64,000 bases of DNA from Cepaea nemoralis (GCA_014155875.1 JACEFZ010018167.1:65001-129000), one strand, 5' to 3'. Shown: positions 20,835-31,545, counted from the first letter of the stretch. Program-made: numbers and translations. The notes: generated by a model from the letters alone, not told the origin.

Positions 20835-21875
20835 TAGTTATAACCAGTTGTTTTCTTCTCAGCTGAAGTGGTAGTATCCCTAGTACTACTTCCAAGGCTT
20901 CCCTAGATATTCCTTTACCTGTCCCTATTATAATGCCTAACGCCTGATTCTGGATTGTGTCCAGTTTTCTTTTTCCGAGTTCCGATGCTGCATCGTACAC
21001 TATGCTGCCATATTCTATTCTGCCTCTGATCAGTGACTTATATACCATTAACATTGTTTTCGTGTGGGTTCCCCATCCGTTACCTTTTATTACTCTCAGC
21101 AGATTTAGTGTCTTTTTGCCTTTTTCGACTGTGTGGTCTATGTGTTTGTTCCAGTCTAGTATTTCATCTAATATCATTCCCAGGAATCTTGTATATTTTG
21201 TTCTCTTTATGGTCTTACCGTTAATCTTTATATATCTGTCCAGGTATGATCGTTTTCGTCTCGCGCTAAAGATCATGCTGACAGTTTTGTCAGCGTTAAT
21301 CTGGAATCCCCACTTTTCCATCCATCTAGCGATTCTATTCATTTGCATTTGTAGTCGGATTCGTGTGTTTTTCATGTTTCTTCCGCTTCTCCATATTGCA
21401 CAGTCGTCGGCGAACTGTGAAATCCCTATTCTGTCGTCTAATTTTTCTTCGTCTAGGTCATTTACAAGTATTGTGAATATCGTTGGTGATATTACTGATC
21501 CCTGAGGTATCTCATTTTCTTGATCAAACGTTTCGGATTCTTCGTTTTGAATTCGGACTGAGAATTTTCTATTTTGTAGAAAATTTTCAACATACCTGTA
21601 TATCTTGCCTACTATCCCTATTTTGTTGATGTTTAATAGTGCAGCGTGCCTCCAGCATTGGTCATATGCCTTCGCTAGGTCTAAGAACACAGCGATTGTT
21701 TTTTCTCCTTTTTTAAATCCCCTTTTCTCATGGTTCTCCAGTTTGATTATCTGGTCTACTGAACTCCGGTTGGCCCTAAATCCAGACTGCGTGTCGCTAA
21801 TTAGTCCGTTTTTCTCCAGATGATGGTTAATTCTTTTCGTTATGACTGTTTCTAAGATTTTCCCGAGGTGTGAGG
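20835..21875 (-). pseudogene. I/Nimb-like LINE: RT catalytic half
   Basis: It continues the RT after the family E insertion: HLGKILETVITKR, SGFRANRSSVDQI, motif A AVFLDLAKAYDQC, IPQGSVISPTIF, and the catalytic FADD at 21404-21415, then FLGMILDE and the thumb (RGRIEYGSIVYDAAS). The catalytic residues look intact. A one-base shift near 20850 leads into the RNase H frame. Confidence 0.85.
21870..21875. repeat. Target-site duplication, left copy (GTGAGG)
   Basis: Six bases repeated at 23454-23459. Joining the two flanks restores the host RT codons (SLTS to HLGK) exactly. Confidence 0.75.
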
Positions 21876-23434
21876 AAGAGGTTCTAACATGCGAACCACA
21901 AATTGAAGAACCTACATTTGAAGAAATCCTATATGTAATCACACGACTTAAAAACAATAAGGCAACTGGGACTGATGGAATTGCTGCTGAATTTATAAAG
22001 GCAGGTGGCCATGCATTACATCTAAAGCTATACGAACTAATAATAAAAATCTGGAGGACAGAAGAATTACCCCATGACTGGAAAGAGTCATTATTGATAC
22101 CTATCTTTAAGAAAGGAGACAAGTTCCAACGTGGAAATTATAGAGGAATATCACTGCTGTCCACAAGCTATAAGATACTATCCGCAGTATTACTAAATAG
22201 ACTAAAACCATATTCAGAAGACATATTAGGTGACTACCAGGCGGGTTTTAGACAAAACAGATCAACAATAGATCAGATATTTATCTTACGACAAATAGCC
22301 GAGAAACATTGGGAATATAAAAGAGATCTCCATAACATTTTTGTGGATTTTAAAAAGGCTTATGATAGTGTCCATAGGAATAGTCTATGGAATGTTATGC
22401 AGGAATTTGGAATACCAAGGAAGTTAATTAACATGACCAAACTATGCATGGAAGATACTTATAATATAGTAACATATAAAGGCAGGAAATCAGACCCCTT
22501 CCAAATAACATCTGGCTTGAAACAGGGTGATGCACTATCGCCGCTACTCTTCAATCTGGCTCTAGAGAAAGTTGTAAGGAAGGTAAAGGAGGAATGTGAT
22601 ATTGGAGGAACATCCAAGCTGCTTGGTTATGCAGATGATATAGATATTATAGGGCAAAGTGAACAAAAGACATTAGAAATATTGACTCACTTAAAGGAAA
22701 AAGCCCAACAGATGGGGCTGGTTATCAACCAAGATAAGACAGAATATATGGTAATTTCAAGAGACGGAATGGCTAAAAACTCTGGCCACATACAAATAGA
22801 TAATATGACCATTAAAAGAACGGAAACATACAAATACCTGGGTACAATCTTCAACTGCTCCAACATCATAAGGGAAGAAATACAAACTAGAATCAACTCT
22901 GGAAATAAGATATACTATGCACTACAACATCTACTAAAATCAAAGGCGCTATCTCGTAACACCAAAATCACAATATACAAAACACTGATCAGACCAGTTG
23001 TGCTGTATGGCTCTGAAACCTGGAGTACAACGAAAGGAGACGAAGCCTTGTTACAAACCTTTGAGAACAAAATTTTAAGACGCATCTTTGGACCCATTAG
23101 GGATACACAAAGTGGAGAGTGGAAAAGAAGAAGTAACAAAGACATTTATGATTTGTTTAAGTCCCCGCTAATCACTGGTATCATGAAGGCTAATAGACTA
23201 CAATGGCTGGGGCATATAGAAAGAATGGAAGATAATAGGGAAACAAAACTCGCTTACACTCAGGAAATAAATGACCGTAGACCCCGAGGTAGACCAAGAA
23301 GGCGGTGGAGAGATAATATACATACAGACCTACAAGTACTTGGAATCAACGACTGGCAAGAGAAGGTCCACCAGAGAGACGAATGGAGACAGATTGTATT
23401 TGCAGCAAAGAACCTCAATGGCTCGGAACGCTGA
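21876..23434 (+). CDS. Family E LINE reverse transcriptase, intact from the truncation to the stop
   Basis: About 519 codons are open. The frame also extends by chance into the host flank as far as an ATG at 21842. Motifs: NNKATGTDGIAAEFIK, NYRGISLLSTSYKIL, AGFRQNRSTIDQIF, motif A IFVDFKKAYDSVH, SGLKQGDALSPLLF, and catalytic YADD (22628-22639), then YLGTIFN, LYGSETWSTT, RLQWLGHIERM and the basic RPRGRPRRRWRD. No RNase H or finger follows. The stop TGA overlaps the start of the GAA tail, so there is no 3' UTR. This RT may also move the GAA-tailed SINEs; that is inferred from tail similarity. Confidence 0.88.
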
Positions 23435-23453
23435 AGAAGAAGAAGAAGAAGAA
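23435..23453 (+). repeat. GAA tail of family E LINE
   Basis: About six GAA-type units directly after the stop codon. They define the 3' end of the insertion. Confidence 0.85.
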
Positions 23454-23459
23454 GTGAGG
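23454..23459. repeat. Target-site duplication, right copy (GTGAGG)
   Basis: Matches 21870-21875. Confidence 0.75.
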
Positions 23460-24206
23460 TTAGGGAAATCGGTCTGTATGAGTCTACTCTCTGTGGGTTT
23501 TTAAATTGCTTTTTTTTATTGGTATGACTATCGCCTTCTTCCACTGTTCTGGTATCTTTCCGGAGTGCCATATTTTATTATACAGCGTTGTTATCGTCAT
23601 AATTGTTTTTCTTGGTAACCTTTTTAGTAGTGTGTAGTTTAAAATGTCCGCCCCTGCTGCCGTGTCGTCTTTTTCTTTGATCGCTGATGCCACCTCGTCT
23701 ACCGTTATGTCCGCATCCATGTAAAAGTCCTCTATTTGTTCGTTTTGTATTCCTCCCGTTTCCTCTATGAATTTTTCTCGTCTTATTCTCTCCTGCTCTC
23801 CCAGTGCCTTGTTGGAGCTGACCTCGTAGAAGTACTTCCCGAAGGTGTCTGCTTTTTCTTTTTCTGATATCGCTACTGTTGGGATTTTTATCGTTGTAAT
23901 CTTGCTCTTTGTGTGATTTCTTTTAATGACGTTTATTTGCTCCCATACTTCTTTTGTGGGTGTGTCTGGTGACAGTTTCTGACAGTACTTCTTCCATGCT
24001 GTTTCTTGAGCTTTTTTTTTATCGTTCTGTTGGCTTCGTTTCTAACTTTTTTGTATTCGTTATAGTTTTCCTCTGACCTCATTCTTCTGTATTGTTTACA
24101 TGCCCTCTTACTTTTTTCTATCGCCTCTGTGCAGCTGGCGTTCCACCATCTCGCTGGCTGTTTGTTCCCCTTCGTTCCGGTTGACCGCGTTCTAGGTATG
24201 TTATTC
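23460..24206 (-). pseudogene. I/Nimb-like LINE: linker and RT N-terminus
   Basis: Minus-strand reading after the nested fragment gives QPARWWNASCTEAIEKSKR and a basic helix, then (23720-23484) VASAIKEKDDTAAGADIL and IPEQWKKAIVIPI, the first RT motifs. Several stops and shifts separate the pieces. The stretch SYRPISLTS is cut at the family E insertion border and continues at 21875. Confidence 0.7.
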
Positions 24207-24215
24207 GTCAGGTGT
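24207..24215. repeat. Target-site duplication, left copy (GTCAGGTGT)
   Basis: Nine bases repeated at 24394-24402 around the short GAA-tailed LINE fragment. Confidence 0.8.
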
Positions 24216-24393
24216 CTTCTTCTTTTTCAGCGTTCTGAGCCATTGAGGTTCTTTGCTGCAGATACAATCCGTCTCCATTGGTCTCTCTGGTGGACCTTCT
24301 CTTGCCAGTCGTTGATTCCAAGTGCTTGTAGGTCTGTATATATATATATATATTATCTATCCACGTCTTCTTAGTCTACCTCGTCACCCATTT
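24216..24393 (-). mobile_element. GAA-tailed LINE (family E), 178-bp 5'-truncated copy
   Basis: On the minus strand it encodes the last residues of the family E RT (LGINDWQEKVHQRD, AAKNLNGSER), then TGA and a short GAA-type tail at 24216-24230. A TA-dinucleotide run lies at 24339-24352. It is flanked by GTCAGGTGT, and removing it restores the host reading (AHLT to NNIPRTR). Confidence 0.85.
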
Positions 24394-24402
24394 GTCAGGT
24401 GT
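24394..24402. repeat. Target-site duplication, right copy (GTCAGGTGT)
   Basis: Matches 24207-24215. Confidence 0.8.
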
Positions 24403-25253
24403 GCTGGCATGTTTTTACTGGGTATGTGTTTTATCGCGGCCCGGAGAATGTTGTTGGTTATTCTTTCAGTGTATTTTTGTATACTTTCCCCTTTTGCCTG
24501 GTCTATCTCCACCCCTTCTAGTTCTTCTCTAAATTGATCCCATCTCGCGTTGTTAAAGTTGAATGTCGGTTTATTGCTTTCCTGGCTCTTCTTTGCTTTC
24601 GTGTTTATGTCAGTGATAATCGGTAAGTGGTCGCTGTTGGTATCCTCTTTTACCTCCCAGTTGCTCCTTATAAGGTCCGGTGTGACTATTGTTAAGTCGA
24701 TGGCTGTGTCATATCGTCTTGTTGGGTTTGGGTCTATTCGTGTTATCGACCCGACATTAAGTACCGTCAACTGGTTGTCTTCTATAAATTCTACCAGTTT
24801 AGTTCCCGCTGCGTTGCTTGTTGTCCCACCCCACATTTGGTTATGGCAGTTAAAGTTGCCGACTATTATTGTTGTGGTTTTGATTCTTTTCTCTATCTCT
24901 GATAGGTCTTCTTTTTCAGTTATTCCTTTTGGGCAGTAGATGTTGATGTTTAGGTTGTTTGGTTTGCTTGCTATTTCTACCGTTATGCCCTCAAAGTTGG
25001 CTGTTCTAAACGTCGCGCTTATTATTTGTAATTTATCCTGGACGAGTAGGGCCACCCCGCCCCCTGCTGTTTCCGTTCTGTCGTTTCTGAGGATGTTAAA
25101 TCCATTGTGGCTGTATCTGTCTTTAGGTTTGAGGAATGTTTCCTGTAGGGCGTAGATGCTGTTTTCTTTCCCCAGCTGTTCCATTGTGCTGGGGAGGTTT
25201 GCTTTCACGCCTCTGCAGTTCCATTGTACCAGTCTAATATTGTCTCCTGCCAT
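24403..25253 (-). CDS. AP-like endonuclease of the I/Nimb-like LINE, active-site Asp changed
   Basis: It starts at Met 25253 (MAGDNIRLVQWNCRG). Motifs: QWNCRG, ALQETFLK with the metal-binding Glu, then VGNFNCHNQMWGG where the family has GDFN. The codon at 24855-24857 (plus coordinates, GTT = AAC on minus) turns the catalytic Asp into Asn, a single G-to-A change. The later YDTAIDLTIV and NSDHLPII with Asp-His are intact. The frame is open for about 280 codons, up to the 178-bp nested insertion. Confidence 0.8.
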
Positions 25254-25321
25254 GGTATTTGTTGTTATGTTAGCGGTTTGGTTGGCTGTTCTTTTCAGTT
25301 CTCCGATGTTTCGCTATCTTC

Positions 25322-25900
25322 CTAGCTTGTACCATCTACGGCTTCTGCTACTATTTCTGGGTATTCCTCAAGTGAGATTCGGCCGTCTTTCGCTCTGGTG
25401 CATAATTTGTGTATTATGTCGACTAACTGATCTTTTGTAATGCGATTCTTGGCCGCTGCATTTAGTTTTTTCAGTTCTGATTCGGTGTCTCTTTTCAGTT
25501 TTTTACAGTCTAGTTGTTTCCTTGTTTTACCTTCTGATTGGTCATGCTTGATGTTTTTTATGTCAACCAACACCTGTTCTGTGTTCGATACGTTGGCGTG
25601 TAGTCTTTCATTGGTTTTGGTCATGTTCTGAGTTAGTTTTTGTAGTCTTTCTTTGATTGAGAGGTTGTTTTTTATCTGGGTATTCAGCTCTGCTTTTGTG
25701 GCCTCTAGTTCGTTACCAATTTTTCTTGAATGGTTTATCTCAACTTCGAGTTCTGTTTTGATGGTTCGCATGTTTCCCCCCGCCGCCTCCATGCGTTTTA
25801 GCTCTTGTTTCAGTTTGCTGTCCTCTTTCTCTGTTTTGTTGTTATGTTGTCTATCTTTTTCTTCGTTTTTATCAGCCAGCTTGTTCTTTATGTTGGTCAC
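25322..25900 (-). pseudogene. ORF1 C-terminal coiled-coil segment
   Basis: This is a 192-codon open frame dominated by Lys, Glu, Asn and Leu in heptad-like spacing, with the look of a long coiled coil. It probably continued ORF1; the join to the zinc-knuckle part needs a frame change between 25968 and 25900. A role in ORF1 self-association is inferred from this structure. Confidence 0.6.
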
Positions 25901-25967
25901 CTCGCTTCTCAGAATTCACACTTCTGACATTGTATCTGTACTCTTTCCCTCCTGTTCTTGTCTCCAC

Positions 25968-26890
25968 CTAGCAACTCTCATGGGGGTTTGGGTAAGTCTG
26001 GACTCCCTCCATGCTGACTGTTATTTTGAACTTGGGACAGCCCTTATATCTTGCACTATGGTTACCGTGGCAGTTTGCGCACTGCCTGGCTGGGTTTGCA
26101 TCTTCATAATTTTTGTCTTTTTTGGCGACTGGGCATTCCCTAATCCAGTGATCTTTGCTGCAATATCTGCATACTGGTTTCTTTTCCCTACAATAGGATG
26201 CTGTGTGTCCTAGCCCCTGACATTTGGAGCACTGTGTGACCGGGGGTACATAATGTTCAATGTGTTTGTTCTTTCCTAGATATATTATCTGGTTTGGCAT
26301 CGCTGTGCCGGCTACCTTGACCTTGATTATTGAAGTCGGGTCACCCCGCTTTGTGATGATTCTCTCCGTGTTATTTATCTTTAAGTTTTCATTTTCTGCT
26401 TTAATTCTGTCCGTCACCCTTCGAATGTCCGTGGTTGGATTAACCCTTTTTATAACTATAGTTGTTGTAGGTTTATGAATCTCTATGCGTATCTGTACTT
26501 CATGTGACAGTGTTCTAATGACTGGTCCATTTTCCCTTTCCATCTCTTCAATCAGCTGTCTCACCGGTTCTGTGTTGTATGTCTTGATTTTTACTGTTCC
26601 GTCCGGGCGTACGCCAATGTCGTTTATGACCCTGGTTCCAAGTATTTTTTTTCCATCATAAGGCCGATTTTGTGTCTAGGTATATTTTTTAGTGACATTT
26701 GTTGTCCCCCGATTTGGGTTATTTTAAGTTGTGAGCCTTTCTCGGCGGTCTTCGGTTCTCTACCAGTTGTTGTAATACCTTGTGGTTGGTTTCCTTCTCT
26801 TTCATGTCTTTCAGCTTCTTCTATTGGTTCTGTGTTGGTTTTCTCCTTGTTACCTTTTGCTTCTGCTGATTGGTTTCGTGTCCACACCAT
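25968..26890 (-). pseudogene. ORF1 (gag-like) with three CCHC zinc knuckles
   Basis: The first part (26890 to about 26650) is charged and rich in Lys/Glu. A one-base shift in an 8-base A run (26646-26653 on the plus strand, T run) separates it from 26564-25968. The second part ends in three knuckles: C-x2-C-x4-H-x4-C (CSKCQGLGH), C-x2-C-x3-H-x4-C (CRYCSKDH) and C-x2-C-x3-H-x6-C (CANCHGNH). Such proteins bind the LINE RNA in the ribonucleoprotein. Translation probably began at the Met at 26890 (MVWTRNQ). Confidence 0.8.
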
Positions 26891-27085
26891 TGTTGTTGTT
26901 TAGGCTTTACTGGTCAGTTTTGTTTGGAATGTTTTTATATACTATGCTTTATACCCTTTCGCTTTTTCACTTTTTTGTTTATTTAGTTATTTATTCTTTT
27001 GTTATTCCTAGTATATTGTTACTTATTTATTCCTTTGTTTCTATGTATTTATTAGTTCTCCTATGGTCTAGTACGGTTTCCTATT

Positions 27086-27605
27086 TTTAGTTGATTGATA
27101 GGCAATCCAGTAGCAATGAAACTCACCAATCCTGAGAGCAGATGCTGCAGATCGCTGTAGAACGCTGTAATCAAGACACCAATGGCCGTCACCAAAGACC
27201 ACTTCCAAGTAGACTGACCCCTTCCACCAGTAATGCCGCCGGTAATACAGTGCAGATGCAGATAGTGCACGCATATGCAAAGTAGCCCTTTTCAGAGCCC
27301 TGAGAGATCCCATAGATATCCCGCCTTGCTAGTTAAATAATGAAAGGTGAAGACGCTGATTGCTCAAGTGGCATGCCGGCCATGTCCCCCTCTGACGCCC
27401 TATTTTCATGAGCTCGGGTCATATGGAAGCCTGTGTGCTGCCTTACGGCGTGAAGCAAGTTTTGACCTCTCCTAAACCGGGCAGTTGGAGCAGGACCGCT
27501 GTCGAGGTTGGACCGAACCAGTCTCATTGTGGCAATGGCAGTATTCACTCTTCCGCCATCTGGATAGATTTTATTTAGTTGTACAGTGATGTGGGTGGTT
27601 ATGAT
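27086..27605. other. Unassigned spacer
   Basis: A minus-strand 81-codon frame (27313-27068) and a 97-codon frame (27626-27333) lie here. I recognise no domain in either. The DNA is GC-richer than the neighbouring LINE leader and may be another element fragment. Confidence 0.35.
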
Positions 27606-28300
27606 TGATAGCAGGATCTGCAACATTTAGTAGATGCGGTTGTTGCACACAGCGAACAACTAGGGTTAGATTCCAATTATAAGAAGACACAGATTATGGT
27701 CGTCACTAGGAAGAAGGAAATACCACAATGTAATATGCATGTAAATCGGAATATTCTTAAACAAGTGAATCGATACAATTATCTCGGAACAGTAATATCT
27801 CATGGGAGGTGCCTTGAAGAGATTAGAACAAGCATCGCCACGGCGAAGGTAGCATAGTGTTGAGGTGCTACATAGAACCTGTCCTTTTGTATGGGTGTGA
27901 AGTGTGGACAATGAGCAGACTAGCTGAAAAACATCAGATGGCTGTGGAAATGTGGTTTCTGAGGAAAATGCGAAGAATACCATGGACTTACAGAAAAAAC
28001 CAATAACCAAGTCCTACAAGAAACGAATAAACATCGTAAACTGATTAGAGAAATTAGACGTAGAGAGTCAAAAATTTGTGTACATGTTATGAGAAAAGAT
28101 AAATTAGAAAACTTGGTGACAACTGGCAAGATCGAGGGAAAGAGAACACGGGGGAAGACAGAGAAGTGAATACCTGGATGGCTTGACCACTTGGCATGGT
28201 CGAGACAGGAACACTGAGCTTATCTACGACTCTCGTGATAAAGTGAAATGGCGCTTCGTGACCGCCCACGCTTTCCGGCATGGCACATGATTGATTGATT
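27606..28300 (+). pseudogene. Family A copy A4: RT C-terminal fragment
   Basis: It starts just after the YADD box (QDLQQL region) and runs to the HGT-TGA end with a TGATTGATTGATTG tail. An internal deletion removes the MKNILTN segment around 27855. Numerous stops are present. Its truncation point is close to that of copy A2. Confidence 0.8.
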
Positions 28301-28699
28301 GAGAAAACAGTGTTCCTACTTACCTGAGAATCCCAAGATGTGTATTACCCGAATGTCACCGTTATCTTCTTTTATACACAGTCGAGGGAGTGGAGTGTAG
28401 GATGATGTCGGGGTGGTGGGTGTAACGGTTCAGTGAGCATCCCAGGTATTTGAGTGGAAGTGGTACATTAAGGAGGGGGGGGGGGCGAGGCAGGAAGGTA
28501 GGTCAAGAAACTGTGATAGTTATCTGGGAATGGAAACTGAGGAGTCTCAGTGGATAGTACTTACAAAGCGTGAGTGGGTGCCAGTGAATGGGTTGGCCCT
28601 AGTGGACGAATATTGAAGAGCAATGAAATTTGCACCCACATACGATGGTGATGCTAACAAACCTCATATTATGTACTCCTTTATGTTGTTATGAGACGA
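28301..28699. other. Unassigned spacer
   Basis: No coding domain was recognised. A run of G (about 28477-28487) is the only notable feature. Confidence 0.35.
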
Positions 28700-28850
28700 G
28701 TCTTAAAGTATACCTGAATGGCTTAAACCACTGGTATGGTCGAGACAAGAACACTGAGCTGATCCAGGACTCTGGTGATCGAGTAAAATGGCGAATCATG
28801 ACCGCCCATGCTTATCGGCATGGCACATGATGAATGGATGGATGGTTGAT
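28700..28850 (+). pseudogene. Family A copy A5: 3'-terminal scrap
   Basis: It encodes only the last 45 or so residues of the family A RT (VYLNGLNHWYGRDKNTEL, MTAHAYRHGT), then TGA and a diverged tail (GATGAATGGATGGATGG). Confidence 0.8.
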
Positions 28851-29315
28851 AGCACGATTTGGTGAGTTTTGTAAACATTCAAACGTGCAAAACAGCATGG
28901 GCTTTTAGTTATAACAATCAAATGTAAAGTCGTGTTGGAATGGTGTTAAAGAGAGTCTAATATAATATGGTGGCTAACCAACCACTTGATTACAAGATGA
29001 GTCAGTCCATGGATGATAAACAATCGCCTTATGCCACCGACACTCAGCAAGCAATTCTGTATCAAGCCAATGTCAACGGGTTACTCCTGACATCTTAAAG
29101 TGGTGTTAACCACAAGTGATCGCTATAACCACCACGAGGAGTTATTCACTATGAACCACAGCTAACTCATTATACACCAGGGTCGACTCAATATTGACAC
29201 ATGGCACCTTCTTTGCTAAAACCAGATTGAAATCCAAACTCAAGCTTGATTACCAGATTCAGTGCCAAAGAATAGGTTTGCATCAAACAAACATGGATGG
29301 CGTAAAATGGGAAGA
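28851..29315. other. Unassigned spacer
   Basis: No gene or repeat was recognised. Confidence 0.35.
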
Positions 29316-29612
29316 GTGTGTTTTTTGACATTCAATGAGAGTCCTCTTTTTGTACTCCCCGTTACTACAGTGTCCAACAGTTGTCGTAGATCTTTTGAAG
29401 TATTCGCCACCAATACTGTGTTTTCTGCATAGCATTTATATTATAACCTTCGATTAGTATTGCAGGCTTCGCTTTAATCTCTCTCATTATTACTTCGCTA
29501 TAGCGGGAGAAGAGATCCGGTGACAAAGCACATTCATGTCGTACTCCTCTTCTAGCTTTATTTGTTCATAATTGCCCTCTTTTATTTCCCATTTTAATTG
29601 CTGCTAGTTGCT
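29316..29612 (-). pseudogene. LINE RT fragment, degenerate
   Basis: Minus-strand frames give RRGVRHECALSPDLFSRY and SEVIMREIKAKPAILIEGY, the palm segment leading to the active-site box, then, after a shift, DLRQLLDT-like and STKRGLSLNVKKH residues. The YADD itself is disrupted. The family is different from A and E. Confidence 0.65.
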
Positions 29613-30014
29613 GCATACGCATGTTTAGGGGTATAGATTAGGATTACGGGGTTGTGCGGATAGGGCCAATGGTCTTGGGGTGCTATAGTTGTTAGGTCCA
29701 GAGATTGAAGTTCTTCAGCCATTGGGTATCCAGTTGTTTTCTCTGGGTAGGATTAATTATACCGCGTTTTATTAGCGCGTCTTCTTAGGGTGGGAAATTA
29801 AAAACACAGTGTTAGTGCGTATCAGAAATCGTTTCTCCCATGCGTCCTTAGATTTGGGCTGAGTTTGTGTGTAAGTCATGTAGTGATATGACATCGTGTT
29901 TCTTTTTCTTATATGAGAGTTTTGTGTCTTACAGTTCTTCGTATCTATGTTATGAATTGGTTTCCTATTACACAATTATTAATGGCTGTCAACATAATAC
30001 GCATGTCTACCTAT

Positions 30015-30016
<2 letters not shown>

Positions 30017-30068
<52 letters not shown>
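30017..30068. repeat. (AGT)n microsatellite
   Basis: About 52 bases of TAG/AGT units in the centre of the inverted-repeat element. It causes poly-Ser and poly-Val spurious frames. Confidence 0.9.
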
Positions 30069-30069
<1 letters not shown>

Positions 30070-30237
30070 CGGTGGAGATGATAGTAATAGTAGTAGTCTT
30101 AGTAGTAGTCATAATCAAGAGACTTGTCGGCTGGGTTGGGCGATCAATGCTCTCCGTAAATTGCTATCTCCGACGTCATGGATCAATTTATGTGTTGACT
30201 TACTCTATTGTAATCCCTATTAATGTTATTATCTTCA

Positions 30238-30392
30238 CGTAGTAGTGGTAATAGATAAAGAAAAGTGTTGTAGCAGCAGTAGCAGGAATAGTAGCAGTAA
30301 AGAAAGTGATGGTAGTAGTAACAGTATTCGTAGTAGTGTTCGTAGCAGCAGCAGCAGAAATTGTAGTAGTGGGGGTTATTTTGTAGTAGTAG
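30238..30392. repeat. Imperfect GTA/GCA trinucleotide-rich stretch
   Basis: Irregular runs of GTAGTA and GCAGCA interrupted by unique bases, adjoining the inner end of the right arm. Confidence 0.7.
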
Positions 30393-30657
30393 CACAAATC
30401 TAAAGACGTGTGTGAGAATCGATTTCTGACACGCACTAACACAGCATTTTTAATTTCCCGTCAAAAGGAGACAAAGTCAATAAAACACAGTATAATCAAT
30501 CCACGTCACCCAACGACATCCTAACCAGAGAGGACAACTCTATACCCCAAGACTGAGATGCCTTAATCTCTGTACCAAACAACTGTAGCACCTCAAGACC
30601 ACTGTCCCTATCTGCGCACCCCCGTAATCTGTATCTGTACCCCTAAACATGCTAATA

Positions 30658-30832
30658 GTGATGATGTTTCTATAACACTTATGACACTAACCATATTCTG
30701 CCCTTTTCAAGAAACTAACGGTCACTTTTAAAATACCTACATCTGTTTATGATAATGATGTTTCCATAACACTTATGACACTAAAACAGACATGGCCCTT
30801 TAACAATCAGCGGTCTGTTTTACTCCACCCCC
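30658..30832. repeat. Tandem duplication of about 90 bp
   Basis: The words GATGATGTTTCTATAACACT and ATAACACTTATGACACTAA occur near 30660 and again near 30750, with alignable sequence between. Two diverged copies. Confidence 0.7.
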
Positions 30833-31019
30833 GGAAAATATGAGTTTTAAAACCCACGAGACAGATATCTATACGTTACACTGTGCTCCTCAGTAAGATA
30901 TATTTTATTACAGTTTTCATTTTAATATAGTCATATAGACCACAGGTCTCTATACAACACCCACCAATACACCCCACACGACTTAAGTCACAGAGGCCAC
31001 GCCTGTTTACTATATTTTG

Positions 31020-31545
31020 TAGCATAGCTTCTCCCTCTATCTTACACCCGATCATTCACTTTTCTAAACTAATATAATGTCACCACCACGCCTTTTTATA
31101 TATTTATTTATACATGACCTCCCTCTATCATTACACCCGATCAGTCCTTTTCTAAACTCAATATAATGTCACCACCACACCTGGTTTATGATCTTTATGT
31201 ACATACCTCCCTCTCTCTATACATCCTATCTCTATCACCCGATCATTCACTTTTCTAAACTAATATAATGTCACCACCACACCTTTTATATATTTATTTA
31301 TACATACCTCCCTCTGTCTTACACCCGATCATTCACTTTTCTAAACTAATATAATGTCACCACCACACCTTTTTATATATTTATTTATACATACCTCCCT
31401 CTGTCTTACACCCGATCATTCACTTTTCTAAACTAATATAATGTCACCACCACACCTTTTTATATATTTATTTATACATACCTCCCTCTATCTTACACTC
31501 GATCATTCACTTTTCTAAACTAATATAATGTCACCACCACACCTT
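31020..31545. repeat. 87-bp tandem repeat array (copy 1)
   Basis: About six units, each with CCTCCCTCT, ACACCCGATCATTCAC, TAATATAATGTCACCACC and TATATATTTATTTATAC. The period measured between CCTCCCTCTG words at 31307 and 31394 is 87. Confidence 0.85.

Larger units (their letters stand above)
21876..23453 (+). mobile_element. GAA-tailed LINE (family E), 1.58-kb copy
   Basis: A 5'-truncated LINE with an intact RT, inserted head-on into the minus-strand I/Nimb-like element. It ends in TGA followed at once by a GAA tail, and is flanked by GTGAGG at 21870-21875 and 23454-23459. The endonuclease part is missing. The open frame and clean borders suggest a recent insertion. Confidence 0.85.
19561..27085 (-). 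mobile_element. I/Nimb-like LINE, near full length, with two nested insertions
   Basis: Read from 27085 down: an A-rich leader, ORF1 (gag-like with three zinc knuckles and a coiled-coil segment), AP-like endonuclease, RT with FADD, RNase H, a short C-terminal part and a 3' UTR. Two copies of one GAA-tailed LINE interrupt it (21876-23453 in the RT, 24216-24393 between endonuclease and RT). Both insertions have target-site duplications, and the host reading frame resumes across each. RNase H after RT and CCHC knuckles in ORF1 fit the I/Nimb group; the exact clade needs a tree. A handful of frameshifts shows it is decayed but not ancient. Confidence 0.85.
29619..30652. repeat. 1.03-kb element with long inverted repeats (about 245-260 bp arms)
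   Basis: The left arm (29619-29861) is the imperfect reverse complement of the right arm (30391-30652). Matches run the whole arm length, from GCATGTTTAGGGGTA at the tip to CTTAGATTTG at the inner end. The 530-bp centre is rich in AGT/GTA repeats. No transposase frame and no clear target-site duplication were seen. It may be a non-autonomous foldback or MITE-like DNA transposon. Confidence 0.75.

Noticed and set aside
27068..27313. 81-codon minus-strand frame that first looked RT-like
   Set aside because: No RT or RNase H motif could be pointed to on closer reading.
29867..30242. Poly-Ser and poly-Val frames
   Set aside because: They are translations of the AGT repeat in the foldback element.
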